Shown here in pieces: positions 1 through 7,014 of a DNA stretch of 11,935 bases. A program made the translations under genes and the position numbers. The DNA lies in contig DASXYU010000112.1 in NCBI GenBank assembly GCA_036502295.1, forward strand, positions 1-11,935. Direction: 5' to 3'. Each line of letters starts with the position of its first letter. Positions within the stretch are counted from its first letter, which is position 1. A model generated the notes under the pieces. The model saw nothing but the letters and a program-made list of their open reading frames with translations. It was not told where the DNA came from and searched no databases. This stretch comes from DASXYU01 sp036502295 (lineage in GTDB: Bacteria; Actinomycetota; Actinomycetes; Mycobacteriales; Jatrophihabitantaceae).

Positions 1-151
1 GGAGGCGCGCGACCGCGAGTCGGGCGGCACCGGCCTCGGGCTGCCGATCGTCCGCGACCTGGTACGGGCGCACCACGGCAGCGTCCGACTCACCGACCGC
101 CTCGACGGCGACCCGGGACTGCGCGCAGTGGTCGTCTTTCCCCTGCGCTGA
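1..151 (+). CDS. Sensor histidine kinase, C-terminal end (partial)
   Basis: Only the last 49 codons are inside the window; the frame begins at base 2 and stops at TGA 149-151. The peptide carries SGGTGLGLPIVRDLVRAHHG, which matches the G2 box and following helix of the HATPase_c ATP-binding domain in sensor histidine kinases. It ends in a beta strand and the terminal FPLR typical of these proteins. The family autophosphorylates a histidine and passes the phosphate to a response regulator. The sensor domain, the H-box and any partner regulator lie upstream of the window, so the signal cannot be named. The gene is convergent with pknB and separated from it by a strong hairpin. It could also be another GHKL ATPase, but the GLGLPIVRDLV spacing favours a histidine kinase. 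Confidence 0.85.
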   Translation, partial: EARDRESGGTGLGLPIVRDLVRAHHGSVRLTDRLDGDPGLRAVVVFPLR

Positions 152-215
152 CCGCTCGCGCGTCCGAAACGCTCAAATTTCGGCGAGAAAGTGAGCGTGA
201 GGGACGCGCGAGCGG
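152..215. terminator. Long hairpin between convergent genes, likely bidirectional terminator
   Basis: A perfect 14-bp inverted repeat, CCGCTCGCGCGTCC at 152-165 and GGACGCGCGAGCGG at 202-215, starts on the base after the kinase TGA and ends 5 bp before the pknB stop. Inside it a second arm pair, ACGCTCA 169-175 and TGAGCGT 192-198, extends the stem across a 3x3 internal loop. A short TTTC/GAAA pair (178-181, 187-190) may cap it. There is no long T tract, as is common for actinobacterial terminators. Its position between two convergent stops suggests termination in both directions; function is inferred. Confidence 0.7.
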
Positions 216-220
216 TGGAG

Positions 221-2182
221 CTAACTACAGGTCGGGGTCGGCACGGTGTCGGGGTCGGGGACGTTCGGAGCATTGCCGGCAGCGGCGCTCGTCGACGTCG
301 TCGGGGTCGCCTGGTGGAATGCGGCCGGACTGACTCCCGGAATCGGACCACCGACGGGCGGCACGGCCGAGTCAGTCGGAGACGCCGGCGGTGAGATCGA
401 TGCCGGTGGCGACGAGGACGCCGGCGGAGTACTGGATGCTGGCGGCGTCGTGCACTGCGGCTGGTAGGTGTAGACCGTCAGGTAGACCGTGGTGTCGAGC
501 GGGTAGGGGATGCCCTGCGCCGGGTTCTGCTGGGCAACCACTCCGTTCAGCGTCTTGTCCGTCGTGGAAGTCGTTGACCACTGGATGTTCGTATAGCCGG
601 CCTGGTTGAGGGCGATCTGCGCGTCGGAGTAGCTCATGTGCGTTGTCGACACGTCAGGCATCTTCACCTTGCCGCTCGAGACCGTAAGGGTGACCACCGT
701 TCCCGGCGGCTGCGTCGAGTACGCGGGCGGATTCTGGTCGATGACCTGACCGGCCGGTTCGGAGCGGTCAACTGACTTGCGCTTCGACTTGAGGTCGTTG
801 GCGTTGATGTCGTTCGCCGCGTCGGCGTACTGCTTTCCTATTTCGTTCGGCACCTGCGTCGTCTTCGGGGTGAAGAGACGGAAAGTGATCCGTGTCGTCG
901 GGTCTTGTTGCGTATTCGGAGCCGGGTCGACGAGGCAGACCTGCCCCTTCGCGACCGTGACGTTGTTGTAGCAAGGCCCGTTGGTGATGTCGCCCACCGA
1001 GGAGTTGAGGAAGCCCTGCGCCTTCAACGCGTTCTGTGCCTCGTCCTGTGTCTTGCCGATGATGTTCGGCACCGCCACCTTCTCGACGTGCTTCGAGCCG
1101 GAACGGGTCACCACGATGACCACTGCGATGCCGCCGACCACCAGCAGCAGCGCGAGAATGACCGCGAGCCAGATCAGGCCCGTGCGGCGCGAGGGGTCGG
1201 GGCCAACCGGCTCGTCCTCACGGTGCGCGAGGGAGACCGGAGGAACCGGCGTGCGTGCGATGAACTGCGTGCGCTCCTCGTCGGTCATCACGGCCTCGGC
1301 AGCGACCGGCAGGTTCGCCAGCGCCCGCTCGAGATCGGTGCGCATCTCACCCGCCGACTGGTAGCGGTTCACCGGGTTCTTCGCCAGCGCCTTCATGATG
1401 ATCGAGTCGAGGGCGGGCGGTACCTCGGGATTGCGGGACGACGGCGGCGTCGGGTTCTCACGCACATGCTGGTAGGCGACCGCCACCGGCGAGTCACCCT
1501 GAAACGGAGGCACACCCGTCGCCAGTTCGTAGAGCAGGCAGCCGGTGGAGTAGACGTCCGAGCGGGCATCGACGGCCTCGCCGCGCGCCTGCTCGGGCGA
1601 GAGGTACTGCGCGGTGCCTATCACGTTGGCGGTCTGCGTCACCGTGGCCGCGTTGTCACCGGCGGCGCGCGCGATACCGAAGTCCATCACCTTCACCGCG
1701 CCGTTGGCAGTGATCATCACGTTCGCGGGCTTGATATCGCGATGCACGATGCCGGCCCGGTGGCTGAAGTCGAGTGCGCCGCAGACGTCCGCACCGATCT
1801 CCATCACGCGGCGGGCGGGGAGTCGTCCTTCGGTCTTGACGACATCGCGCAACGTCCGTCCTGAGACATACTCCATGACGATGTAGGGCTGCACCAAGGT
1901 CGCTACGGTGCTCTCCGGACCCGCCGCAGGGTCAGGGGCGTAGTCCTCGCCGGTGTCGTACACCGAGACGATCGACGGGTGGTTCAGACCCGCGGCGGCT
2001 TGCGCCTCGCGCCGGAACCGGTTGAGGAAGGACGGGTCGCGCGCGAGGTCGGCGCGCAGCACCTTGATCGCCACTTCGCGGCCCAAGCGGGCGTCGCGGC
2101 CACGGTGTACCTCGGCCATGCCGCCGTAGCCGATGAGCTCACCGAGCTCGTATCGGCCGCCGACCAGTCGGGGCTGTGTCAT
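221..2182 (-). CDS. pknB: PknB, PASTA-domain transmembrane Ser/Thr protein kinase
   Basis: This 653-residue receptor-like Hanks-type kinase controls peptidoglycan synthesis and division by phosphorylating Ser/Thr in cytoplasmic partners. The kinase domain (about 11-290) shows a glycine loop GYGGMAEV (18-25), VAIK with K40, HRDIKPAN (147-154, catalytic D149), DFG (167-169) and LSPE (195-198). The activation-loop stretch TVTQT holds T182 and T184, which correspond to the autophosphorylated pair in mycobacterial PknB. A juxtamembrane linker leads to one membrane segment (336-358). Outside are three PASTA repeats (about 368-436, 440-503, 505-571), which in this family bind muropeptide or lipid II, then a Ser/Pro/Thr-rich tail. 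Mycobacterial PknB has four PASTA repeats and no such tail. C404 and C416 in PASTA 1 could form a disulphide (inference). The ATG start has GAGG just upstream. It is the last gene of the operon, 91 bp after pbpA. Confidence 0.97.
   Translation of the reverse strand: MTQPRLVGGRYELGELIGYGGMAEVHRGRDARLGREVAIKVLRADLARDPSFLNRFRREAQAAAGLNHPSIVSVYDTGEDYAPDPAAGPESTVATLVQPYIVMEYVSGRTLRDVVKTEGRLPARRVMEIGADVCGALDFSHRAGIVHRDIKPANVMITANGAVKVMDFGIARAAGDNAATVTQTANVIGTAQYLSPEQARGEAVDARSDVYSTGCLLYELATGVPPFQGDSPVAVAYQHVRENPTPPSSRNPEVPPALDSIIMKALAKNPVNRYQSAGEMRTDLERALANLPVAAEAVMTDEERTQFIARTPVPPVSLAHREDEPVGPDPSRRTGLIWLAVILALLLVVGGIAVVIVVTRSGSKHVEKVAVPNIIGKTQDEAQNALKAQGFLNSSVGDITNGPCYNNVTVAKGQVCLVDPAPNTQQDPTTRITFRLFTPKTTQVPNEIGKQYADAANDINANDLKSKRKSVDRSEPAGQVIDQNPPAYSTQPPGTVVTLTVSSGKVKMPDVSTTHMSYSDAQIALNQAGYTNIQWSTTSTTDKTLNGVVAQQNPAQGIPYPLDTTVYLTVYTYQPQCTTPPASSTPPASSSPPASISPPASPTDSAVPPVGGPIPGVSPAAFHQATPTTSTSAAAGNAPNVPDPDTVPTPTCS
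374..445 (-). repeat. Four tandem 18-bp units coding PPAS repeats in the PknB tail
   Basis: Residues 580-603 of PknB consist of four six-residue units starting PPAS (at 580, 586, 592 and 598), encoded by 18-bp units whose third positions have diverged. The stretch lies after the last PASTA repeat, so it is predicted to be outside the membrane. It looks like a flexible, possibly wall-spanning or O-glycosylated stalk end; the role is inference. Slippage here could vary its length between strains. Confidence 0.75.
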
Positions 2183-2231
2183 TTTTCGTCCTCACTCATC
2201 GTCTGCAGATCTTTCCAGCTGGTCCGCGCCC

Positions 2232-2245
2232 GGGTAGTCCTACCC
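2232..2245 (-). other. Small hairpin in the pbpA-pknB gap
   Basis: The 91-bp gap between the pbpA stop and the pknB start (2183-2273) is the only real spacer in the operon. It holds the inverted repeat GGGTAG-TC-CTACCC (2232-2245), a short GC-rich hairpin about 50 bases before the pknB ATG. It could be a weak attenuator or mRNA-processing site tuning kinase level against the wall enzymes. I see no convincing -35/-10 promoter in the gap. Function is inferred. Confidence 0.3.
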
Positions 2246-2273
2246 CGATCCCACTGCCGATTCGCAATGTCCA

Positions 2274-3845
2274 TCAGTCTCCGCCATTGGCGCGCAGGTA
2301 CGCCTCCATCACGGCGCGGGCGACCTGGGAGGACGCCTGCGTGGTGCTCTGGACGGCTCCGCCGACCTTGAGTTCATTCGAGTTCTCGATCGCCACCGCG
2401 ACCGCGATCTTCGGTTGCCCGTCCCGCAACGCGTAACCGGTGAACCAGTTCACCGGCTCGCTGTTGGCCGCGCTGGTGACGCCCGTGTCGGCCGTGCCGG
2501 TCTTGCCGCCGACGACCACGCCCGGCAGGTCGGTGATGTTCGCACCGCTGCCGGTGCCCTCGGGAGCGACGATCACCTGGCGCATCATGTCCTGCAACTG
2601 ACCGGCGACCTGTGGTGTCATCGCCATGTCGAGCAGCGTCGGGCTGGTGACGCTCAGCGGCGAGAGGTTCGGCGCGAGCTCCTTGTTCACGAGGAACGGC
2701 GTCATCAGCGTGCCGTTGTTCGCGACCGCCGCCGCGAGCATCGCGTCCTGCAGCGGAGTGACCCGGACGTTGCGCTGCCCGAAGGCGGTCTGACCGAGAG
2801 CGGCGGGATCATTGGTGATGACGTCGAGCGGCCCGATCGTCGACTCCGCTACGGGCAGCGGAATCTGCAGCTGGTCGCCGTCGAGACCGAACGCCTTCGC
2901 CTGGTCGGCGAGTTCGCTTACTTTGAGGTCTTCGACGGCGAGCGCGGCGAAGGCCGTGTTGCAGGACTTCGCAAGCGCGTAGGTGAGGGTGGCGGTCGCG
3001 CTGCCCGGCTGGCACTCCTCCGGGCCCGCTGAGGTGGTGAAGTTGTGGATGCACCCCCCGGAGTCGTCCGCCGGGCACGGCCCGGATCCGCCGGTCGGCC
3101 AGTAGTACTGCGGCGCATCGATCTTCTGGTCCGGCGTGATGCCGGCCTTGAGCGCAGCGGCCGTAACGATGACCTTGAAGGTGGAACCCGCCGGATAGGT
3201 CGTGTTGAACGCGCGGTTCAGCATCGGCCCCTCCGGGTACTTGTTCGGGTCGACCGAGTCCCAGTACTTGCTCTGCACGTCATAGCTATGCGATGCGAGC
3301 TTGTTCGGGTCGAAGGACGGCGTGGAGACCGCCGCAAGGATGGCCCCGGTGGTGGGGTCGAGGGCGACCACCGCGCCGCGGGCGCCGGCAGCAGTGAGCG
3401 CGGCGTAGGCCGCCTTCTGCGCGTCTGCGCTCAACGTGAGCTCCACACTGCCGCCCTTGGGATTGCGGCCGGTGAGCAGATCGCTGAGGTTGCTACCGAA
3501 CAACCGTGAGTCGCTGCCCGAGAGCACCGGGTCCTCCGCGTCCTCGATGCCGGACTTGTCATACGCGATGGAGTAGTAGCCGGTGACCGGTGCGTACAGC
3601 GGGCCGTTGCTGTACGTCCTCAAGTACTTCAGTTCGTCGCTGGTCTGCTTCGACGTGGCGATGGCGCTGCCGTCGACGACGATCTGCCCGCGCGGCTCCG
3701 CGTACTCGGCGAGCAGCACGCGCCTGTTGCCGCTGTGATTGCGCAGGTCGCTGCCCTTCACCACCTGCACGAAGTTCAGGTTGAGGAAGATCGCCAGCAG
3801 CAGCAGGCCGAGGGCGATCGCCACCTTACGAATGGGCTTGTTCAC
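2274..3845 (-). CDS. pbpA: PbpA, class B penicillin-binding protein (transpeptidase)
   Basis: This 523-residue D,D-transpeptidase cross-links peptidoglycan and works with the RodA glycan polymerase encoded just before it. An N-terminal membrane anchor (about 7-27) is followed by a short N-terminal domain and a penicillin-binding domain (about 155-515). The three active-site motifs are intact: STFK (S221 nucleophile, K224), SCN (S294-N296) and KTGTAD (K448-G450). YPAGSTFK is typical of this family. The start is GTG at 3845, overlapping the rodA stop as GTGA, with GGTGAG six bases upstream as a ribosome site. Cysteines 257, 265, 278 and 295 lie in the extracytoplasmic part; one or two disulphides are possible, though C295 sits inside the SxN motif. 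In mycobacteria PbpA is a PknB substrate, which fits the shared operon. Confidence 0.96.
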   Translation of the reverse strand: MNKPIRKVAIALGLLLLAIFLNLNFVQVVKGSDLRNHSGNRRVLLAEYAEPRGQIVVDGSAIATSKQTSDELKYLRTYSNGPLYAPVTGYYSIAYDKSGIEDAEDPVLSGSDSRLFGSNLSDLLTGRNPKGGSVELTLSADAQKAAYAALTAAGARGAVVALDPTTGAILAAVSTPSFDPNKLASHSYDVQSKYWDSVDPNKYPEGPMLNRAFNTTYPAGSTFKVIVTAAALKAGITPDQKIDAPQYYWPTGGSGPCPADDSGGCIHNFTTSAGPEECQPGSATATLTYALAKSCNTAFAALAVEDLKVSELADQAKAFGLDGDQLQIPLPVAESTIGPLDVITNDPAALGQTAFGQRNVRVTPLQDAMLAAAVANNGTLMTPFLVNKELAPNLSPLSVTSPTLLDMAMTPQVAGQLQDMMRQVIVAPEGTGSGANITDLPGVVVGGKTGTADTGVTSAANSEPVNWFTGYALRDGQPKIAVAVAIENSNELKVGGAVQSTTQASSQVARAVMEAYLRANGGD

Positions 3846-5275
3846 GCGTCACTCACCGCCTGCAAGGAGGGTGGCGCGAAGGACGGCCGCCGCGCGGCGT
3901 CGGAGATCCGCAGCAGCAACGCCAGCAGCACGTAGCTGCCGAGCAGCGAGGAACCACCGTAGGAGAGGAACGGGGTGGTAAGGCCCGTCTCCGGCAGCAG
4001 GCGCGTGACGCCCGCGATGACGACGAAGAGCTGCAACGCGACGAGGAACGACAGGCCGGTGGCGAGCAGCTTGCCGAAGGCGTCGCGCACCGCGAGGGCG
4101 GCGGCGAGGCCGCGCGCGACGAAGAGCACGTAGAGGACGACGATGGCGATGAGGCCGAAGAGTCCGATCTCCTCGCCGAAGGAACTGATGATGAAGTCGG
4201 TCGCGGGCAGCGGGACAAGTTCAGGATGGCCGCCGCCAAGGCCGGCGCCGAAGATGCCGCCGGTGCCGAGGCCGAAGAGCGACTGGCGCATCTGGTAGGC
4301 GGAATCATCGCTCACCCGGCTGCTGTCGAAGAGGTGCAGCCAGACGTTGACACGCAGCTGCACCGTGCCGAAGAGCTGGTAGGCGAGGTAGGCACCGGCG
4401 GCGAAGAGAAGCAGGCCGATGATCACCCAGCTGACCCGCTCGGTGGCGACGTAGAGCAGCACGATGAAGAGGCCGAAGAAGAGCAGCGACGTCCCGAGAT
4501 CATGGCCTCGGATAAGGACGCCGATGCAGAACAGCCACGCCACGAGCAGCGGCGCGAGGTCTCGTCCTCTGGGGAGGTTGAAGCCGATGAACTTGCTCCT
4601 GAGCGAGAAGCCGATCCGGCGCCCGGCGAGGGAGAGGACGTCGCGTTTGGAGACGAGATAGGCGGCACCGAAGATCGTCAACAGGATCTTCGCGAATTCG
4701 CCCGGCTGCAGCGAGAAGCCGGCGACCCGGATCCAGATGCGCGCGCCGTTCACCTCCGCGAAGCGCGCGGGCAGTACCGCGGGTAGTACCAGCAGGACGA
4801 TGCCGACAAGGGCGAGCGTGTAGGCGTAGCGCTGCAGCATGCGATGGTCGCGCACCACCACGATCATCGCGAGGAAGAGGATGAGGCCGAGCGCGGTCCA
4901 GACGACCTGGGTCGGCGCGGCGGGGCCGTCGAAGGTGTACCCGTTCTGCTCGTCGAACTGCTTCAGGCCGATGTCGAGACGATGGATCATCACCAACCCG
5001 AGGCCGTTGAGCAGCACCACGATCGGCAGTAGCAGCGGATCGGCGTAGGGGGCGACCTTGCGGATGACGAGGTGTGTGATGAGGCCGATGCCGACGGGGA
5101 CGGCCGCGTAGGTGAGCAGGTGCGGTGAGAGGTGACCGTCGATCGCTGCTTCGACCGCAGCCTCGGCGGCGCCGACGATGAGGACGGCGAAGACCAACAG
5201 CACCAGTTCGACGTTGCGCCGTGGCGTTGTCGGAATGGGCTGGTTCGTCGCTGCGGTGACCGTCGCCGTGGTCAT
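3842..5275 (-). CDS. rodA: RodA, SEDS-family peptidoglycan glycosyltransferase
   Basis: This polytopic membrane enzyme (477 residues from the chosen start) polymerises lipid II into glycan strands with its class B partner PbpA. About ten to twelve hydrophobic segments are visible. The SEDS signatures are present: GHDLGTSLLFF with D259, aligned to the catalytic Asp of the DLGT motif, and PETGLTTPFLSYGGSS near 428-443. FSLQPGEFAKI (about 187-197) is another conserved family block. An upstream in-frame GTG at 5287 would add four residues. I prefer ATG 5275 because it forms an ATGA overlap with the pstP stop, has AGG at a suitable distance, and the GTG lacks a ribosome site. FtsW is the paralogue, but adjacency to pbpA and pstP identifies RodA. 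The stop overlaps the pbpA start, implying translational coupling. Confidence 0.95.
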   Translation of the reverse strand: MTTATVTAATNQPIPTTPRRNVELVLLVFAVLIVGAAEAAVEAAIDGHLSPHLLTYAAVPVGIGLITHLVIRKVAPYADPLLLPIVVLLNGLGLVMIHRLDIGLKQFDEQNGYTFDGPAAPTQVVWTALGLILFLAMIVVVRDHRMLQRYAYTLALVGIVLLVLPAVLPARFAEVNGARIWIRVAGFSLQPGEFAKILLTIFGAAYLVSKRDVLSLAGRRIGFSLRSKFIGFNLPRGRDLAPLLVAWLFCIGVLIRGHDLGTSLLFFGLFIVLLYVATERVSWVIIGLLLFAAGAYLAYQLFGTVQLRVNVWLHLFDSSRVSDDSAYQMRQSLFGLGTGGIFGAGLGGGHPELVPLPATDFIISSFGEEIGLFGLIAIVVLYVLFVARGLAAALAVRDAFGKLLATGLSFLVALQLFVVIAGVTRLLPETGLTTPFLSYGGSSLLGSYVLLALLLRISDAARRPSFAPPSLQAVSDA

Positions 5276-6540
5276 GGCTGCCTGCACTCGGTCTGGACGA
5301 GCCCGGCGCAGGACGGCAGCAGGTGGCTGCGTAGCGAGGTGACAATGCGCTCCGCGCCGTCCTTGTTGTCTGCGGTGATGCCCGAGGTGACCTGATTGCG
5401 ATACGCAGACTGCAGGTCATCCATCTTGAGGTCGGTGTTGTGCTCCACCGTGTAGAACTTCAACGGCCCGAACGAGGCGTTGACGCCACGGAAGACTGCG
5501 ACCTCGGTGCCGAGCTTGCCGACGAAGTACTGGGTTTGGGTCCAGGCGTAGGTGGCGGCCAGCGCCACGATCACGACGACCACCACTGCGCCCGCGATGA
5601 TGACCGAACGCCAGCGACGCAGCCAGCTACGCCGCTCGCCCGCAGGCGCCTGCCCCGAGCTCCCCCACAAGTGGGAGGTACCCCCAGCCGAGAGGTCGAT
5701 CCGCACCGGACGGGAGAGATTTGCCGCCCGCTGCGCCGGCGTTTCGGTACCGGGAACGTCCGCGGCCGAGGGATCGACGAAGGCCCCGCCGACGACCGGC
5801 ACGTCGTCCACCGCCGCCCCGACACGCACCTCGAGGACGTCGGCGACGATCACCGTCACGTTGTCGGGACCGCCGCCACGCAACGCGAGCTCGACGAGTC
5901 GGTCGGCGGCTTCCTGCACGTCAGCGATGCCCAACGTGTCGAGGATCGTCTCGGCAGAGACGACATCGCTCAGTCCGTCGGTGCAGAGCAGATAGCGGTC
6001 ACCTGCACGGGCTTCGCGGATCGAGACGTCCGGCTCGACCTCTATGCCCGAGAGTGCACGAAGGATCACCGACTTGCGCGGGTGATCCTTGGCCTCGTCC
6101 GCCGTGAGCTGGCCGACGTCGACGAGGTGCTGCACGTAGGTGTCATCGTGGGTGATCTGCGAGAGCGTGTCGCCGCGCAGCAGGTAGGCGCGGGAGTCGC
6201 CGACGTGCACGAGCCCGACGCGACCTTCGGTGAAGCGCAGCGCGGTGAGCGTGGTGCCCATGCCGTCGAGTTCTGCGTCGCGCTCCACCGCTTCGGCGAT
6301 GCGGCCGTTGGCGTCTTCGACCGCGTCGCGGAGCGCCGCCATGATGTCACCGATCGGGCGGTCTTCGTCGAGGGACTCAAGTGTTCCGATGACGATCTTG
6401 CTCGCGACCTCGCCCGCCGCGTGGCCGCCCATTCCGTCGGCGATGGCGAGCAGGCGCGGACCGGCGTATACCGAGTCCTCGTTGTTGCTGCGCACCAGGC
6501 CGAGGTCCGAACGGACCGCGTACCTCAGGATGAGGGCCAA
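5272..6540 (-). CDS. pstP: PstP, PP2C-type Ser/Thr protein phosphatase with membrane anchor
   Basis: This 422-residue metal-dependent phosphatase removes phosphate from PknB and its substrates. The PP2C domain (about 3-236) has the metal-binding set: NNEDS (E21, D22), ADGMGGH (D35), HVGDSRAYL (D115), CTDGLSD (D188) and GGGPDNVTV (D226). A disordered linker (about 240-305) is followed by one membrane segment (312-330) and an external domain of about 90 residues with C411 and C419. The external part is shorter than in M. tuberculosis PstP. The start is TTG at 6540, directly after the fhaB TAG and in the same frame, so no upstream extension is possible; GAGG lies three bases before it. The product aligns with the mycobacterial N terminus (LRYAxRSD) from the first residues. 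The linker contains a palindromic GC-rich element (5657-5687). The stop overlaps rodA as ATGA. Confidence 0.96.
   Translation of the reverse strand: MALILRYAVRSDLGLVRSNNEDSVYAGPRLLAIADGMGGHAAGEVASKIVIGTLESLDEDRPIGDIMAALRDAVEDANGRIAEAVERDAELDGMGTTLTALRFTEGRVGLVHVGDSRAYLLRGDTLSQITHDDTYVQHLVDVGQLTADEAKDHPRKSVILRALSGIEVEPDVSIREARAGDRYLLCTDGLSDVVSAETILDTLGIADVQEAADRLVELALRGGGPDNVTVIVADVLEVRVGAAVDDVPVVGGAFVDPSAADVPGTETPAQRAANLSRPVRIDLSAGGTSHLWGSSGQAPAGERRSWLRRWRSVIIAGAVVVVVIVALAATYAWTQTQYFVGKLGTEVAVFRGVNASFGPLKFYTVEHNTDLKMDDLQSAYRNQVTSGITADNKDGAERIVTSLRSHLLPSCAGLVQTECRQP
5657..5687. repeat. GC-rich palindromic element inside the pstP linker
   Basis: The stretch starts with GAGCTC (5657-5662) and contains CTCCC (5660-5664) facing GGGAG (5673-5677), CCCAC-AA-GTGGG (5664-5675) and GGTACC (5677-5682), then ends in CCCCCAG. 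Several alternative stems are therefore possible. It is translated in pstP as GGTSHLWGSSGQAPAG, in the non-conserved linker between the phosphatase domain and the membrane segment. It resembles the short mobile-looking palindromes scattered through some actinomycete genomes, which also encode GGTSH/WGSSGQAP-like peptides. That resemblance is from memory and unverified. Confidence 0.5.
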
Positions 6541-7014
6541 CTACCTCAGCTCCAGGACCGTGCGGCCGATGCGGAGCGGGACCCCCACCTCCATCGGGAT
6601 CGGGCCATCGAGCTTGCGGGCACCGAGATACGTGCCGTTGGTCGAGCCAAGGTCCTCGACCATCCACATGCCGTCCTGCAGCGCGATGCGCGCGTGGCGG
6701 GTGCTGGCGAAGTCGTCGGTGAGGACGAGTGTGGAATCGTTGGCCCGGCCGATGAGGACGGGGGCGCCGGTGAGGCCGATGCGGGTGCCCTTGAGGTCGC
6801 CGTCAGTGACGACGAGGTAGGACGGACCGGTGCTCGCGGTGGTGGTGGTGCGCTGGGCACGTCCTCGCCGACGCGCCGGCGGCGGTGTGGCGATGCGCGG
6901 CTGGCCGCTTCGCCGCAGATCCGTTCGGACCACCCGCACCGCAGCGAAGACGAAGAGCCAGAGCAGCGCGAGAAACCCGAAGCGCATCAGCTGAAGCGCC
7001 AGGGAGGAATTCAT
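6541..7014 (-). CDS. fhaB: FhaB (FipA-like), membrane-anchored FHA-domain protein
   Basis: This 157-residue phosphothreonine-binding adaptor acts at the membrane in the PknB/PstP circuit; in mycobacteria FhaB/FipA links septal proteins and is itself phosphorylated. One N-terminal membrane segment (about 9-29) leads into VRTD and a basic Arg/Thr-rich linker (about 34-62). The FHA domain (about 65-157) has the ligand residues LIGR (R90), STRH (S104-H107) and STNGTYL (N126). Length and layout match mycobacterial FhaB (about 155 residues). The ATG at 7014 overlaps the fhaA TGA as ATGA, with AGGG eight bases upstream. Its TAG stop is followed without a gap by the pstP TTG in the same frame. Confidence 0.95.
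   Translation of the reverse strand: MNSSLALQLMRFGFLALLWLFVFAAVRVVRTDLRRSGQPRIATPPPARRRGRAQRTTTTASTGPSYLVVTDGDLKGTRIGLTGAPVLIGRANDSTLVLTDDFASTRHARIALQDGMWMVEDLGSTNGTYLGARKLDGPIPMEVGVPLRIGRTVLELR

Noticed and set aside
905..1864. 319-codon plus-strand open frame opposite pknB
   Set aside because: It lies wholly antisense to the kinase and PASTA domains, has an Arg/His/Val-rich composition typical of the reverse frame of GC-rich genes, and shows no known motif.
4226..4786. Acidic plus-strand open frame opposite rodA
   Set aside because: It is the reverse frame of a membrane protein; its Glu/Asp/Ala richness mirrors the hydrophobic codons on the other strand.
5276..5287. GTG start of rodA at 5287
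   Set aside because: It would enlarge the overlap with pstP and lacks a ribosome site; ATG 5275 gives the ATGA overlap seen at other junctions of the operon.
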